NCBI RefSeq assembly: GCF_020075495.1
Contig: NZ_JABYQT010000002.1
Location: 248,001 to 312,000, forward strand
Reading direction: 5' to 3'
Source of the DNA: Vreelandella aquamarina
GTDB taxonomy: Bacteria > Pseudomonadota > Gammaproteobacteria > Pseudomonadales > Halomonadaceae
Length of the DNA: 64,000 bases
Shown: piece after piece, positions 28,586-38,526 of the stretch
Layout: each line of letters opens with the position of its first letter
Numbering within the stretch: the stretch's first letter is position 1
Notes under the pieces: model-generated
What the model saw: the letters and a program-made list of their open reading frames with translations, nothing else
The model's database searches: none
What the model was told of the DNA's origin: nothing
Position numbers and translations under genes: made by a program

Positions 28586-30076
28586 TTACTGGCCGGGGAT
28601 CAGAATGGGGGTAGGTGTTCCGTTCTGGAACCTGGCCCAGGGCAGCTCGCGGTAGATGCGGCCATCGCCGGTCAGAAAGAGGGTGCCGGTGCTGCCCTGC
28701 ATGCCGTTGAGCGCGGCAATGTCGGTCAAGTGTGTGGCGATCTCGTAGGCATCGACCCCCATGGCCATGAGGCGGAACATGGAGGCATCGGACTCTTCGC
28801 GCAGGCGCTGGTAGGTGGCGTAGAAGGGCAGGACTTCTTCACCGCCCACGGCGGCATCCGGGATCTGCCAGGGAATGTCGACAAACATGACATCGTCGAG
28901 ATCCTGGTCGCGACGGGTTTGCAGACGGCCTTCATGCAGATGCGAGGTGGCATAGATCGGAAGGTTGGGGGCGTAGAAATAGTCCATGGTGGGCGGTACC
29001 TGGCGTGCGTAGTCCGGCAGGGCCAGCAGGAACAAGGCATCGATATTGCCAAGCTGGGCGCGCTCACCGCTCACATTCAGGGCCGTCTTGACCGCATTGG
29101 AAACCGAGCTTTCCGGGTTGTAGCGTACGGCGTTGGTAATCTCGCCGCCCTGGCGGTGCCACTCGTTCCAGAATGCCTCGCCCACGCGGCGACCCCAGTC
29201 GTTGTCAGGCACCATCATCGACATCTGGCGATGGCCGTCCTGGTAGGCACGGCGGGCGGCCTGGCGGGCTTCGTCCTCTGCAGAAAGGCCATACTGGAAC
29301 AGGCGGGCGGCATTGTTCTGCTCGCCGCTTCCATAGTTGAGCGCAAGGGTAGGCAGCGGTACGCTGTCGCGCTGCTCGAGCTGTGTCACCTGATCCTTGG
29401 CAAGCGGGCCAATGATCAACTGGGCGTTCATCTGTTCGGCGCGCTGGTAAAGCTCGTCAATGGAGTACTGCGAGGCGTCCAGAAAGCTAAGTTCGACGTT
29501 GTCGCCAATGATGTCATGATGGCGACGCATGGCGGTTGCCAGCGTGTTGGCCACGCTGCTCAGGGGGCCGGATTCCGGCAGGGCCACGACGATACGGCGG
29601 ATCGGCTGGCCTTCCAGGCCTGGCAGCGCCAGAAGCTCGGGGTCGCCTTCATCCAGAGCATTGCGCGCCCAGCGTTGGCGCTCTTCCAGCGTTTCGCGCT
29701 GGTCATTCTGCATGGGCAGGTCATCGTTCAATACCTGTGTTGCCCGCAGCACGGCACGCGGGTCGTCCATGGCCCTCGCAAGCTCCGAGAACAGCAGGGC
29801 CCAGCGGACGCGGTCGCCTTCGGAGAGGCGCGCCACATCAACATTGCCCGCTGCTTCAAACGCGTTATCCCGCTGGCCTTGCTGAGCCAGAATGCCGGCG
29901 GCTTCCAGGCGGGTCTTGGCGGCTTGGTCCGGGGCCTGCTGCTCTGCCTGGCTCAGCAGACGGCCGGCGTCTCGGTCATCGCCGCGGTCGACTACGCTGG
30001 GCGACTGCATCGCACAGCCGGACATCAGAAGTACGGTGAGGGCAGTGGCGAATACGCCACGCAGAGAGTGTTTCAT
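28586..30076 (-). CDS. lpoA: LpoA, outer-membrane lipoprotein activator of PBP1A
   Basis: Lipoprotein that crosses the periplasm to activate the peptidoglycan synthase PBP1A. Lipobox LMSGC gives lipidated Cys at about residue 21; the N-terminal helical TPR-like part is followed by a C-terminal domain resembling periplasmic binding proteins (RRIVVALPESGPLSSVANTLATAMRR...). 496 aa from ATG 30076 (AAGGA upstream); an ATG at 30097 adds seven residues. First gene of the minus-strand lpoA-yraN-diaA-dolP group and divergent from rsmI. Confidence 0.94.
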   Translation of the reverse strand: MKHSLRGVFATALTVLLMSGCAMQSPSVVDRGDDRDAGRLLSQAEQQAPDQAAKTRLEAAGILAQQGQRDNAFEAAGNVDVARLSEGDRVRWALLFSELARAMDDPRAVLRATQVLNDDLPMQNDQRETLEERQRWARNALDEGDPELLALPGLEGQPIRRIVVALPESGPLSSVANTLATAMRRHHDIIGDNVELSFLDASQYSIDELYQRAEQMNAQLIIGPLAKDQVTQLEQRDSVPLPTLALNYGSGEQNNAARLFQYGLSAEDEARQAARRAYQDGHRQMSMMVPDNDWGRRVGEAFWNEWHRQGGEITNAVRYNPESSVSNAVKTALNVSGERAQLGNIDALFLLALPDYARQVPPTMDYFYAPNLPIYATSHLHEGRLQTRRDQDLDDVMFVDIPWQIPDAAVGGEEVLPFYATYQRLREESDASMFRLMAMGVDAYEIATHLTDIAALNGMQGSTGTLFLTGDGRIYRELPWARFQNGTPTPILIPGQ

Positions 30077-30186
30077 GTATCCTTCCTTAGTTTTCATTTG
30101 CGCTGCCGCCGCTGGTCAGCGTTTCGTTGTCCTGGCACAAGCATAGCGCACCGTCAGAGCAAGCCACCAACAAATCGGGAGTCATG

Positions 30187-31044
30187 ATGACACACCACAA
30201 TCCGGGCACATTGTACGTGGTTGCCACCCCAATTGGGAATTTGGACGATCTCACGCCGCGTGCTGCTCGGGTATTAGCCGAGGTGTCGCGCATTGCGGCC
30301 GAAGATACACGTCACAGTGCGCGTCTTCTGGCGCATCTGGGGGTCAGTACGCCCATGCTTTCGCTGCACGAGCACAACGAGGCGCGCCGTGTGGATACCC
30401 TGGATGGCTATCTGGCCGCAGGCGAGAGTATCGCACTCATCAGCGATGCCGGTACGCCGCTGATCAGCGACCCGGGGTTCGTGCTGGTGCGTGAGCTGCG
30501 CGCACGTGGACGCCGTATCGTGCCCGTCCCTGGTGCCTGTGCGCTGGTCGCGGCGCTTTGCAGTGCAGGGCTGCCCACCGACCGGTTCGTGTTCGGTGGT
30601 TTTCTGCCGGCCAAGCCTGGCGCGCGGCGCCAGGCGCTGGAGGCGTGGAGTACGCGAGAAGAGACGCTGGTGTTCTACGAGTCCCCGCATCGCATCATGC
30701 ATACGCTCGACGCCTTGAACGAGTGCTTTCCCGAGCGCGCGGTGGTGCTGGCCCGCGAGTTGACCAAGACCTTCGAAACCTTCTTGCAGGGCACGCCCGA
30801 TGCACTGATTGCCCAGCTGACGCAGGATCCCAATCAGGCGCGTGGCGAATTCGTGGTCATGGTGGCTGGCGCTGCGCCCGTCACCGAGCGTGAGCACCAG
30901 GATATAAGCGCCGATGAGCTGATGAAAGCCCTGCTGGATGAAGGAGTAGGTGTCAAGCAAGGGGCGGCGGTCGTGGCGCGAATGCTGGGTGGGCGCAAGC
31001 AGGAGTGGTACGCCAGATTGCAGGCATTGAAAACCGAGCATTGA
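30187..31044 (+). CDS. rsmI: RsmI, 16S rRNA (cytidine-1402-2'-O)-methyltransferase
   Basis: Methylates the ribose of C1402 in the 30S P-site using SAM. Partner of RsmH, which methylates N4 of the same base and is encoded just after rnpB. 285 aa with the tetrapyrrole-methylase-like fold: LYVVATPIGNLDDLTPRA near residue 8, ALISDAGTPLISDPG, and VFYESPHRI. GGGAG lies five bases before ATG 30187; a tandem ATG at 30184 is too close to it. Convergence of both C1402 methylases around rnpB is conserved in relatives. Confidence 0.97.
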   Translation: MTHHNPGTLYVVATPIGNLDDLTPRAARVLAEVSRIAAEDTRHSARLLAHLGVSTPMLSLHEHNEARRVDTLDGYLAAGESIALISDAGTPLISDPGFVLVRELRARGRRIVPVPGACALVAALCSAGLPTDRFVFGGFLPAKPGARRQALEAWSTREETLVFYESPHRIMHTLDALNECFPERAVVLARELTKTFETFLQGTPDALIAQLTQDPNQARGEFVVMVAGAAPVTEREHQDISADELMKALLDEGVGVKQGAAVVARMLGGRKQEWYARLQALKTEH

Positions 31045-31069
31045 GGCAAAGCAAGGGCGCTGGTATGCT
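31041..31069 (+). promoter_or_regulatory. Promoter of rnpB
   Basis: TTGAGG (31041-31046), exactly 17 bp, TATGCT (31064-31069); the mature RNA end at 31077 is 8 bp downstream. The -35 overlaps the rsmI stop codon. Confidence 0.8.
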
Positions 31070-31076
31070 TGCCGCC

Positions 31077-31446
<370 letters not shown>

Positions 31447-31458
31447 CCATTTCCATGA

Positions 31459-31491
31459 AGGGGCTCGCACCGGCGTGCCCCTCTAATTTTT
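31459..31491 (+). terminator. Terminator of rnpB
   Basis: AGGGGC (31459-31464) pairs with GCCCCT (31477-31482), with an inner CGC/GCG; after CTAA comes T5 (31487-31491). It lies only 14 bp before the rsmH ATG, so rsmH needs read-through or a promoter inside rnpB. Confidence 0.75.
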
Positions 31492-31504
31492 GTGTGAGAG
31501 TACC

Positions 31505-32461
31505 ATGCCTTCTCCTGACGCTGACCAGGTCGTTTCCCCGTTTCACCACACCAGCGTATTACTGGAAGGGGCTGTCGATACCCTTGTACACGACAAGAGC
31601 GGCATTTATCTGGACGGCACCTTCGGACGGGGTGGTCATTCACGGCTGATTCTTTCCCGCCTGAATGATCAAGGCCGGCTGATGGCCATGGATCGCGATC
31701 CGCAGGCGATTGCGGCTGCCGCCGAGATTGATGATGCTCGGTTCCAGATTACCCAGCGCGAATTTGCCCACTTGGCCGACTACGCCCGTGAGCAGGGTGT
31801 CTACGGCAAGCTTGCCGGCGTGCTGCTGGATATCGGCGTATCCTCTCCTCAACTGGATGACCCCGAACGCGGCTTCAGCTTCATGCGCAACGGCCCGCTG
31901 GACATGCGCATGGACCCGACCCAGGGCGAAAGCGCGGCTGAGTTCCTGGCCCGTGCCAAAGAAGCCGATATTGCACATGTCTTCAAGGCCTACGGTGAAG
32001 AGCGTTACGCCAAGCGCCTAGCGCGCGCCGTGGTTGAGCGGCGTGTCGAGAGGCCCTTTACTCATACGGTCGATTTGGCCGAAGTGCTGAAAGCGGCACA
32101 TCCGGCCTGGGAAAAAGGGCGTCATCCAGCCACCAAGGCGTTTCAGGGGCTGCGAATTTACCTCAACGGCGAACTTGATCAGCTTGACGCTGCCTTAGAT
32201 GCAGCGCTCGAGGCGCTGGCGCCCGGCGGCCATCTGGTGATCATCAGCTTTCATTCGCTGGAAGACCGCCGCGTGAAGCGCTTTGTTCGTCATCACGTTC
32301 GCGGCGACACCCATCTTCCCCGCGGTGTGCCGATTCGTGATGATCAGTTAAATCGGCGTCTCGAGGCCCTCGGTAAAGGCATACGTCCAAGTGATGAAGA
32401 GGTGGCTGGCAACCCACGTGCGCGGAGCGCCGTTATGCGAGCTGCCCGTAAACGGGTATAA
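31505..32461 (+). CDS. rsmH: RsmH (MraW), 16S rRNA (cytosine-1402-N4)-methyltransferase
   Basis: SAM-dependent methylation of N4 of C1402 in 16S rRNA; first gene of the dcw cluster here. 318 aa with the substrate motif [17 protein letters not shown]-binding [34 protein letters not shown] and [18 protein letters not shown] 31505 is the family start. mraZ, which normally precedes it, is missing. ftsL follows after 2 bp. Confidence 0.98.
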   Translation: MPSPDADQVVSPFHHTSVLLEGAVDTLVHDKSGIYLDGTFGRGGHSRLILSRLNDQGRLMAMDRDPQAIAAAAEIDDARFQITQREFAHLADYAREQGVYGKLAGVLLDIGVSSPQLDDPERGFSFMRNGPLDMRMDPTQGESAAEFLARAKEADIAHVFKAYGEERYAKRLARAVVERRVERPFTHTVDLAEVLKAAHPAWEKGRHPATKAFQGLRIYLNGELDQLDAALDAALEALAPGGHLVIISFHSLEDRRVKRFVRHHVRGDTHLPRGVPIRDDQLNRRLEALGKGIRPSDEEVAGNPRARSAVMRAARKRV

Positions 32462-32463
32462 CC

Positions 32464-32799
32464 ATGAGCATGGAACGCATTGAGCGTTGGGTGTCAACGC
32501 TACGCACCGAATGGCCTTTCAAGCTTCGCCTGCGCGCGTGGCCAATCGTCATTAGCCTGCTGTTTCTGACCTGTATCGTCAGCGGTCTGGCCATTGTCAT
32601 CATTACTCACATGACCCGCGTGCAGTATGCTCAGCTCCAGCAGCTCGAGCAGGAAAAAAACCAGCTGCAGACCGAGTGGGGCCAACTGCTTCTGGAAGAG
32701 GGGGCCTGGTCGACCCCGGCCCGTATCGAACAGATTTCCACTGAGCGCCTGGATATGCGCATTCCCGATGTTCATGATGTCGAGGTGATCAGGCCATGA
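32464..32799 (+). CDS. ftsL: FtsL, divisome scaffold protein
   Basis: Bitopic protein that forms FtsQLB and helps activate FtsWI at midcell. 111 aa: cytoplasmic N-terminus, membrane segment WPIVISLLFLTCIVSGLAIVII (about residues 27-48), then a periplasmic coiled coil (QYAQLQQLEQEKNQLQTEWGQL). Sequence is weakly conserved, so position between rsmH and ftsI and the topology decide. It overlaps ftsI by four bases. Confidence 0.95.
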   Translation: MSMERIERWVSTLRTEWPFKLRLRAWPIVISLLFLTCIVSGLAIVIITHMTRVQYAQLQQLEQEKNQLQTEWGQLLLEEGAWSTPARIEQISTERLDMRIPDVHDVEVIRP

Positions 32800-34508
32800 G
32801 AAGCGAGCGTCGGGGAGGGATGTCCCGTCAGGCACCCGTGGCGCCACCGCTGGGTAGCGGCCGCTTTCTGTTCATCCTGATCATCGTGGGACTCGCCTGC
32901 GTGACCCTGATGGGGCGCATCACGCTGCTGCAGGTGATTGATCGCCCGTTTCTGCAAAGCCAGGGCGACGCGCGCACCCTGCGCCACGAAGCCATTCCGG
33001 CCCACCGTGGCATGATTACCGACCGCAACGGCGAGCCGCTGGCGATCTCGACGCCGGTCGTGACGCTATGGGCCAACCCGCAAGAACTGCCTACCGACGG
33101 CATCCAGCTTTTCATGCTGGCCCAGGCGCTGGGCATGACGCCGGACGATTTCGCCGCGCGTATCGAGCGCTACAGCGGGCGCGAGTTCATGTATCTACGC
33201 CGTCAGATGACGCCGGAAGCCGCGCAGCGCATTCTTGATCTGCGCACGCCTGGCGTTTACCCCCAGCGCGAGTACAAGCGCTACTATCCGGCCGGCGAGG
33301 TGGCCGCCCAACTGTTGGGCGTCACCAACGTCGATGATGTCGGACAAGAGGGGCTTGAGCTCTCTTATCAGCCGTATCTGGCAGGCCACCCCGGTCAGCG
33401 CCGGGTCATCAAGGACCGCCGTGGCCGGCTGGTGCGCGAGCTTGGCATCATGCGTGATGCCCAGCCCGGGGGGGATCTGGCCCTGTCGATCGACCAGCGC
33501 ATTCAGTACATGGCCTACCGTGAGCTGCGTGCCGCAGTGGCCAAGAATGAAGCCGACGGAGGCGTGCTGGTGATGATGGATGCGCGCACCGGTGAGGTGC
33601 TCGCCATGGCCAATCTGCCCTCTTACAACCCCAACAATCGTACCGGGCTCGACCCGCGCGGCCTGCGCAACCAGGCGCTGGTCGATGTGTTCGAGCCGGG
33701 GTCTGTCATGAAACCGCTGGCCATGGCGGCCATTCTGGAAAGTGGCATCGTCGATCGAAATGCAATTGTGGATACTTCGCCGGGCTGGATGCGGTTGGAT
33801 CAGTTCACCATACGTGACTTTCGCAACTACGGGGAGCTAGATCTGCCAGGTATTCTCGAGCATTCATCGAATGTAGGAATGTCCCGCCTGGCGCTTCGTT
33901 TGAGCGATACGGCGATCTGGGAAAAGTATAATCAGCTGGGTCTTGGGCAGGCACCGGGTACCGGTTTTCCAGGTGAGGCAAACGGAAGTCTGCCAGCGCC
34001 TGTGCGCTGGTCACGCAGCGAACGGGCAACGCTTTCCTACGGGTATGGTTTGTCGGTTACCGCTGTGCAGCTGGCAGGTGCGTACACGGCGCTGGCTAAT
34101 AATGGCGTACGCCTGCCGCCTTCCCTGCTGCGTCTCTCCGAGCCACCTCAAGGCGTGCAGGCCATAGATCCAACCGTTGCCAACGATCTGCTACATATTC
34201 TTGAAACGTCAGTTGGAGCCTATACCGGTGGCCGGCGCGCTCAGGTAGAAGGGTATCGTGTAGGCGGAAAGACGGGTACGGTTCGTAAAATAGGTCAGCA
34301 AGGCTATACCACCGACGCCTACAGAAGTGTTTTTGCTGGTATAGCGCCAATTTCCGATCCGCGCATTGTTACAGTTGTAATGATTGATCACCCCAAGGCA
34401 GGCGAGTTTTATGGAGGGGCCGTAGCGGCGCCAGTTTTCTCTAGTGTAACGGGGAATGCTCTACGTTTGCTGGATGTGCCCCCCGATCTTGAGGTCGACG
34501 ACGAATAG
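32796..34508 (+). CDS. ftsI: FtsI (PBP3), division-specific peptidoglycan transpeptidase
   Basis: Class B penicillin-binding protein that crosslinks septal peptidoglycan with FtsW; target of beta-lactams such as aztreonam. One N-terminal membrane segment (FLFILIIVGLACVTLMGRI, about residues 26-44), a pedestal domain (RGMITDRNGEPLAIS), and the transpeptidase domain with S303-V-M-K, S357-S-N and K492-T-G-T. 570 aa. The start overlaps ftsL by four bases; murE begins 18 bp after the stop. Confidence 0.98.
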   Translation: MRSERRGGMSRQAPVAPPLGSGRFLFILIIVGLACVTLMGRITLLQVIDRPFLQSQGDARTLRHEAIPAHRGMITDRNGEPLAISTPVVTLWANPQELPTDGIQLFMLAQALGMTPDDFAARIERYSGREFMYLRRQMTPEAAQRILDLRTPGVYPQREYKRYYPAGEVAAQLLGVTNVDDVGQEGLELSYQPYLAGHPGQRRVIKDRRGRLVRELGIMRDAQPGGDLALSIDQRIQYMAYRELRAAVAKNEADGGVLVMMDARTGEVLAMANLPSYNPNNRTGLDPRGLRNQALVDVFEPGSVMKPLAMAAILESGIVDRNAIVDTSPGWMRLDQFTIRDFRNYGELDLPGILEHSSNVGMSRLALRLSDTAIWEKYNQLGLGQAPGTGFPGEANGSLPAPVRWSRSERATLSYGYGLSVTAVQLAGAYTALANNGVRLPPSLLRLSEPPQGVQAIDPTVANDLLHILETSVGAYTGGRRAQVEGYRVGGKTGTVRKIGQQGYTTDAYRSVFAGIAPISDPRIVTVVMIDHPKAGEFYGGAVAAPVFSSVTGNALRLLDVPPDLEVDDE

Positions 34509-34526
34509 CATGACTAAGGAGATGGC

Positions 34527-36020
34527 ATGACGTTGACGCCCCCTCAGCTGTGGGACGCACTTGGCAAGGTATGGCCGAGCGCCTCATTTGAACAGATGAC
34601 AGGCCTGCCTGATACGCTGCGCCTGGTGAGCGATACACGTGCGTTGAATACCGGCGATGTGTTCGTGGCCGTTCCCGGCAGCCAGCGCGATGGCAGCGAG
34701 TTTATCGATGCTGCACTCGAGCAGGGCGCTTCACTGGTGCTGGCACACACTTGCCACGGCGATGCTGTCCTGGAAGGACGTGTACTTTACCTGCCTCGTC
34801 TGGGGAGGCGGCTTGGCGAGCTGGGCAAGCTGCTTTTTCAGGTGCCGGACGACCTGGACGTGGTAGGGGTGACGGGAACCAATGGCAAGAGCTCGGTCAC
34901 CCACTATATCGCGGCGCTGAGCGAAGCGTTGGGGACCGCCGCCGGGGTAGTGGGGACACTTGGCGTGGGCCGCCCAGGCCAGCTCACGGATACCGGTCTG
35001 ACCACCCCAGGGCCGCTTGCACTTCAGGCAGCGCTTGGCGAGCTGGCTGCGCAGGGCATTCGGCGCGTTGCCCTTGAAGCTTCTTCTCACGCACTGGATC
35101 AGCACCGTCTGGATGCTGTCAATATCACTGCCGGCGTGTTTACCAATCTTACCCGTGACCATCTGGATTACCATGGCAGCATGGCTGCCTACGCGGCGGC
35201 CAAGGCCAAGCTTTTCCGGCGCACAGAGCTCGAGCTTGCGGTCGTCAATGCCGACGACCCGCTGGCGCGGCTGATGCTGGCAGGTCTTGATGCTCGTGTG
35301 CGCGTACTGGCGAGTGGCCAGGACGAGGCGGTCACGCTGCGCGTACTGGACGTGCAGTCGAGCGAGACAGGGCAGCGGGCAATGATTGCGACACCTGACG
35401 GCGAGCGGATGCTGGCGCTGGGGCTGGTTGGGCGTTTCAACCTCGACAACGTGCTGCTGGCCATGGCCACGCTGTACGGATTGGGAGAACCCCTGGATGC
35501 CCTTTTTGAAGCGGCCGCCGCCCTCGACCCCGTACCGGGCCGCATGGCGCTCTATCATGCACCCGCCGCCCCCAGCGTCGTGATCGATTATGCCCATACT
35601 CCAGATGCGCTGAGTAACGCACTCGAAGCGCTGCGCGCCCACGTAAGCGATACTGGCAGGCTATGGTGCATTTTTGGCTGCGGTGGGGACCGGGATGCCG
35701 GTAAACGCCCCGAGATGGCCAAGGCCGCCGAGCAGTGGGCGGATGTGGTGGTGGTAACGGATGACAACCCGCGTAGCGAATCCGCCGAGTCGATTCGCCA
35801 GCAGATCCTCCAAGGGCTCTCCTCGAGCAGCAAGCCACTGGATATCGGCGACCGACGCCACGCGATCGACCATGTCATTCGCCAGGCCAGACCGGACGAT
35901 ATCGTCCTGATTGCCGGTAAAGGCCACGAAACCTATCAGGAAATCAGTGGCGTTCGCCATGCCTACAACGACGAGGATGAAGTTCTCAAGGCGTTTGCCG
36001 TGAGAGGGCGCGGCCAATGA
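34527..36020 (+). CDS. murE: MurE, UDP-MurNAc-tripeptide ligase (meso-DAP adding)
   Basis: ATP-dependent addition of meso-diaminopimelate to UDP-MurNAc-L-Ala-D-Glu. ATP motif GVTGTNGKSSVTHY near residues 112-125, carbamylated-lysine region, and the DAP-binding signature DNPRSE near residue 413, which marks DAP rather than lysine specificity. 497 aa, preceded by AAGGAG. Overlaps murF by four bases. Confidence 0.98.
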   Translation: MTLTPPQLWDALGKVWPSASFEQMTGLPDTLRLVSDTRALNTGDVFVAVPGSQRDGSEFIDAALEQGASLVLAHTCHGDAVLEGRVLYLPRLGRRLGELGKLLFQVPDDLDVVGVTGTNGKSSVTHYIAALSEALGTAAGVVGTLGVGRPGQLTDTGLTTPGPLALQAALGELAAQGIRRVALEASSHALDQHRLDAVNITAGVFTNLTRDHLDYHGSMAAYAAAKAKLFRRTELELAVVNADDPLARLMLAGLDARVRVLASGQDEAVTLRVLDVQSSETGQRAMIATPDGERMLALGLVGRFNLDNVLLAMATLYGLGEPLDALFEAAAALDPVPGRMALYHAPAAPSVVIDYAHTPDALSNALEALRAHVSDTGRLWCIFGCGGDRDAGKRPEMAKAAEQWADVVVVTDDNPRSESAESIRQQILQGLSSSSKPLDIGDRRHAIDHVIRQARPDDIVLIAGKGHETYQEISGVRHAYNDEDEVLKAFAVRGRGQ

Positions 36021-37375
36021 CCTGGACACTTGCCAAGGCGGCACGCGCGCTGTCTATCGCCGTACCCGAAGAAAACGCCACGCTGGGCCTGAGTGCGGTC
36101 GTGACCGACACGCGACACATCATCCCCGGATGCCTGTTTGTGGCGCTCAAGGGGCCGCGATTCGATGGCCATGATTTTGTCGAGCAGGCGCGGCGCGAGG
36201 GAGCCGCGGCTGCACTGGTCGAAAACCGCGTCGAGAGTTCGCTGCCGCAGCTTATGTGCCCTGATACGCGTCTGGGGCTTGGGCTTCTGGCGGGCGCCTG
36301 GCGTGATCGGCACCGGATGCCGCTGGTGGCCGTCACCGGCAACAGCGGCAAGACTACGGTCAAGGAGATGACCGCCGCGCTGCTGGCGCCGCTAGGCAGC
36401 GTGCTGGCCACGCAGGGCAACCTGAATAACGATATTGGCGTACCGCTCACGCTGTTACGTCTCGCGCCCGAGCATCAGGCGGGGGTCATCGAGGTGGGTG
36501 CCAATCACCTGGGCGAAATTGCCTGGTCAAGCCGCCTGACGCGACCGGATGTGGCCATCATCACCAACGTGACCGGCGCTCATGTGGGGGAATTCGGCGG
36601 CATGGGGCATATCGCCCAGGCCAAGAGCGAGTTGCTGGGCGGGCTCGGTGACAACGGTATTGCCGTGCTCAACCGGGATGATCGCTACTACCCCCTGTGG
36701 GCTGCCTGCGCTGCGCCACGACGCGTGGTCAGCTTCGGGCTGGATGACAGGGCGCAGGTCCACGCCGCGGCCCTTTCCTGTGACTCGCAGGGGCGGTATG
36801 CTTTCACGCTTGTTGAAAATGGCCAGGCGCTGGGGCATGTACAGCTGCCCCTGCTCGGCAAGCATAACGTCAGCAACGCGCTTGCGGCCGCGGCGGCCGC
36901 GCTTGCCGTGGGCGTTGCTCCTGACGACGTGATCAGCGGCCTGCAGCAAATCGCCTCACTCAAGGGGCGGCTGAGCATCGTGGCCGGGCCGAACGGTGCC
37001 ACGTTGCTGGACGATACGTACAACGCCAATCCCGGTGCGGTAAAGGCGGCGCTTGAAACGCTGATGCAATTCCCGGCTCCGCGCTGGTGTGCGCTGGGCG
37101 CGATGGGGGAGCTTGGTGCCGAGTCGTCTGGCCTGCATGCCGAGGTGGGCCGTTACGCAGCCGAACTCGGCATCGACAGGTTGCTGACGCTTGGTGAGGC
37201 GGCGCAGCCTGCCGCCGATGCCTTTGGCAACGGGCAGTCCTTCGACAACCACGAGGCGCTCACGCGTCATATCATTAACACTTTGCCGCCCGGTACCACG
37301 CTGTTGGTGAAGGGGTCGCGCAGCGCCGGCATGGAGAAGCTCATTGCCGCGCTACGCTCGGATGAAATAAGGTAA
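36017..37375 (+). CDS. murF: MurF, UDP-MurNAc-pentapeptide synthetase
   Basis: Adds D-Ala-D-Ala to the tripeptide precursor, completing the cytoplasmic pentapeptide. 452 aa with N-terminal recognition domain, ATP-binding AVTGNSGKTTVKEMTA near residue 103, NLNNDIGVPLTLL, and C-terminal DDTYNANPGAVKAAL. Starts four bases before the murE stop and is followed by mraY after 9 bp. Confidence 0.98.
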   Translation: MTWTLAKAARALSIAVPEENATLGLSAVVTDTRHIIPGCLFVALKGPRFDGHDFVEQARREGAAAALVENRVESSLPQLMCPDTRLGLGLLAGAWRDRHRMPLVAVTGNSGKTTVKEMTAALLAPLGSVLATQGNLNNDIGVPLTLLRLAPEHQAGVIEVGANHLGEIAWSSRLTRPDVAIITNVTGAHVGEFGGMGHIAQAKSELLGGLGDNGIAVLNRDDRYYPLWAACAAPRRVVSFGLDDRAQVHAAALSCDSQGRYAFTLVENGQALGHVQLPLLGKHNVSNALAAAAAALAVGVAPDDVISGLQQIASLKGRLSIVAGPNGATLLDDTYNANPGAVKAALETLMQFPAPRWCALGAMGELGAESSGLHAEVGRYAAELGIDRLLTLGEAAQPAADAFGNGQSFDNHEALTRHIINTLPPGTTLLVKGSRSAGMEKLIAALRSDEIR

Positions 37376-37384
37376 ACGCCGTTC

Positions 37385-38467
37385 ATGTTACTTTACTTGG
37401 CGAACTTCCTGGCCCAGTACCAAACGGGCTTTCAGGTCTTCAATTATCTGACGCTGCGCGTCATTCTGGCCGCGCTTACCGCATTGATGCTGTGCCTATG
37501 GCTGGGGCCATGGGTGATCCGCCGTCTGGTGGAAGGCCAGATCGGCCAGGCCGTGCGCGATGACGGTCCACAATCGCATCTTTCAAAGGCGGGCACCCCC
37601 ACCATGGGGGGAGTGATGATCCTGCTGGCCATCGCCATCAGTACCTTCGTCTGGGGAGATCTCTCCAACCATTACGTCTGGGTAGTGCTGGCCGTCACCC
37701 TGGGATTTGGCGCCATCGGCTGGGTGGATGACTACCGCAAGGTGGTCGAGAAAAACCCTCGCGGCTTGCCCGCCCGCTGGAAGTATTTCTGGCAATCGGT
37801 CGTTGGGCTGGGGGCGGCTCTGGTGCTCTATTTCACGGCAGCAACACCTGCCGAGACCAGCCTGCTGGTGCCGCTGTTCAAGGATATCGCGCTGCCTCTG
37901 GGCGTCTTTTACATCGTGCTGACCTATTTCGTGATCGTGGGCAGCTCGAATGCGGTCAACCTGACCGATGGCCTGGATGGATTGGCCATCATGCCCACGG
38001 TGCTGGTTGCCATGGGGCTTGCGGTATTTGCCTACGCAAGCGGTAATGCCGTCTTTGCCAACTACCTGCACATCCCGTTCATCAATGGCACCGGAGAGCT
38101 TACGATCTTCTGTGCCACCATTGCCGGTGCCGGGCTTGGCTTTTTGTGGTTCAACACTTATCCCGCCCAGGTATTCATGGGCGATGTGGGCGCGCTGGCA
38201 CTTGGCGCCGCGCTTGGCGTGGTGGCGGTAATCGTGCGCCAGGAAATCATTCTGTTCATCATGGGCGGCATCTTCGTGCTCGAGACCGTGTCGGTCATCC
38301 TGCAGGTCGGTTCCTACAAGCTGACCGGGCGGCGAATTTTTCGCATGGCGCCGCTGCACCACCATTTCGAATTGAAAGGCTGGCCTGAGCCACGTGTGAT
38401 CGTGCGTTTCTGGATCATCACCGTTGTCTTGGTGTTGCTGGGACTTGCGACACTCAAGGTTCGTTAA
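37385..38467 (+). CDS. mraY: MraY, phospho-MurNAc-pentapeptide translocase
   Basis: Integral membrane enzyme that attaches phospho-MurNAc-pentapeptide to undecaprenyl phosphate, forming lipid I. 360 aa with about ten membrane spans. Catalytic signatures: [14 protein letters not shown] (Asp pair), [13 protein letters not shown], and the His cluster [12 protein letters not shown]. Typical start with a hydrophobic N-terminus [11 protein letters not shown]. murD follows after 59 bp. Confidence 0.98.
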   Translation: MLLYLANFLAQYQTGFQVFNYLTLRVILAALTALMLCLWLGPWVIRRLVEGQIGQAVRDDGPQSHLSKAGTPTMGGVMILLAIAISTFVWGDLSNHYVWVVLAVTLGFGAIGWVDDYRKVVEKNPRGLPARWKYFWQSVVGLGAALVLYFTAATPAETSLLVPLFKDIALPLGVFYIVLTYFVIVGSSNAVNLTDGLDGLAIMPTVLVAMGLAVFAYASGNAVFANYLHIPFINGTGELTIFCATIAGAGLGFLWFNTYPAQVFMGDVGALALGAALGVVAVIVRQEIILFIMGGIFVLETVSVILQVGSYKLTGRRIFRMAPLHHHFELKGWPEPRVIVRFWIITVVLVLLGLATLKVR

Positions 38468-38526
38468 CCGGCGCAGTGACGATGGCCGTTGCAGCCTTGA
38501 GCGTATAGAACGCAAAGGAGCCAGAC

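Noticed and set aside
28508..30187. 559-codon plus-strand open frame
   Set aside because: It is antisense to lpoA, a well-supported lipoprotein gene. Its composition is that of a high-G+C shadow frame and it matches no family.
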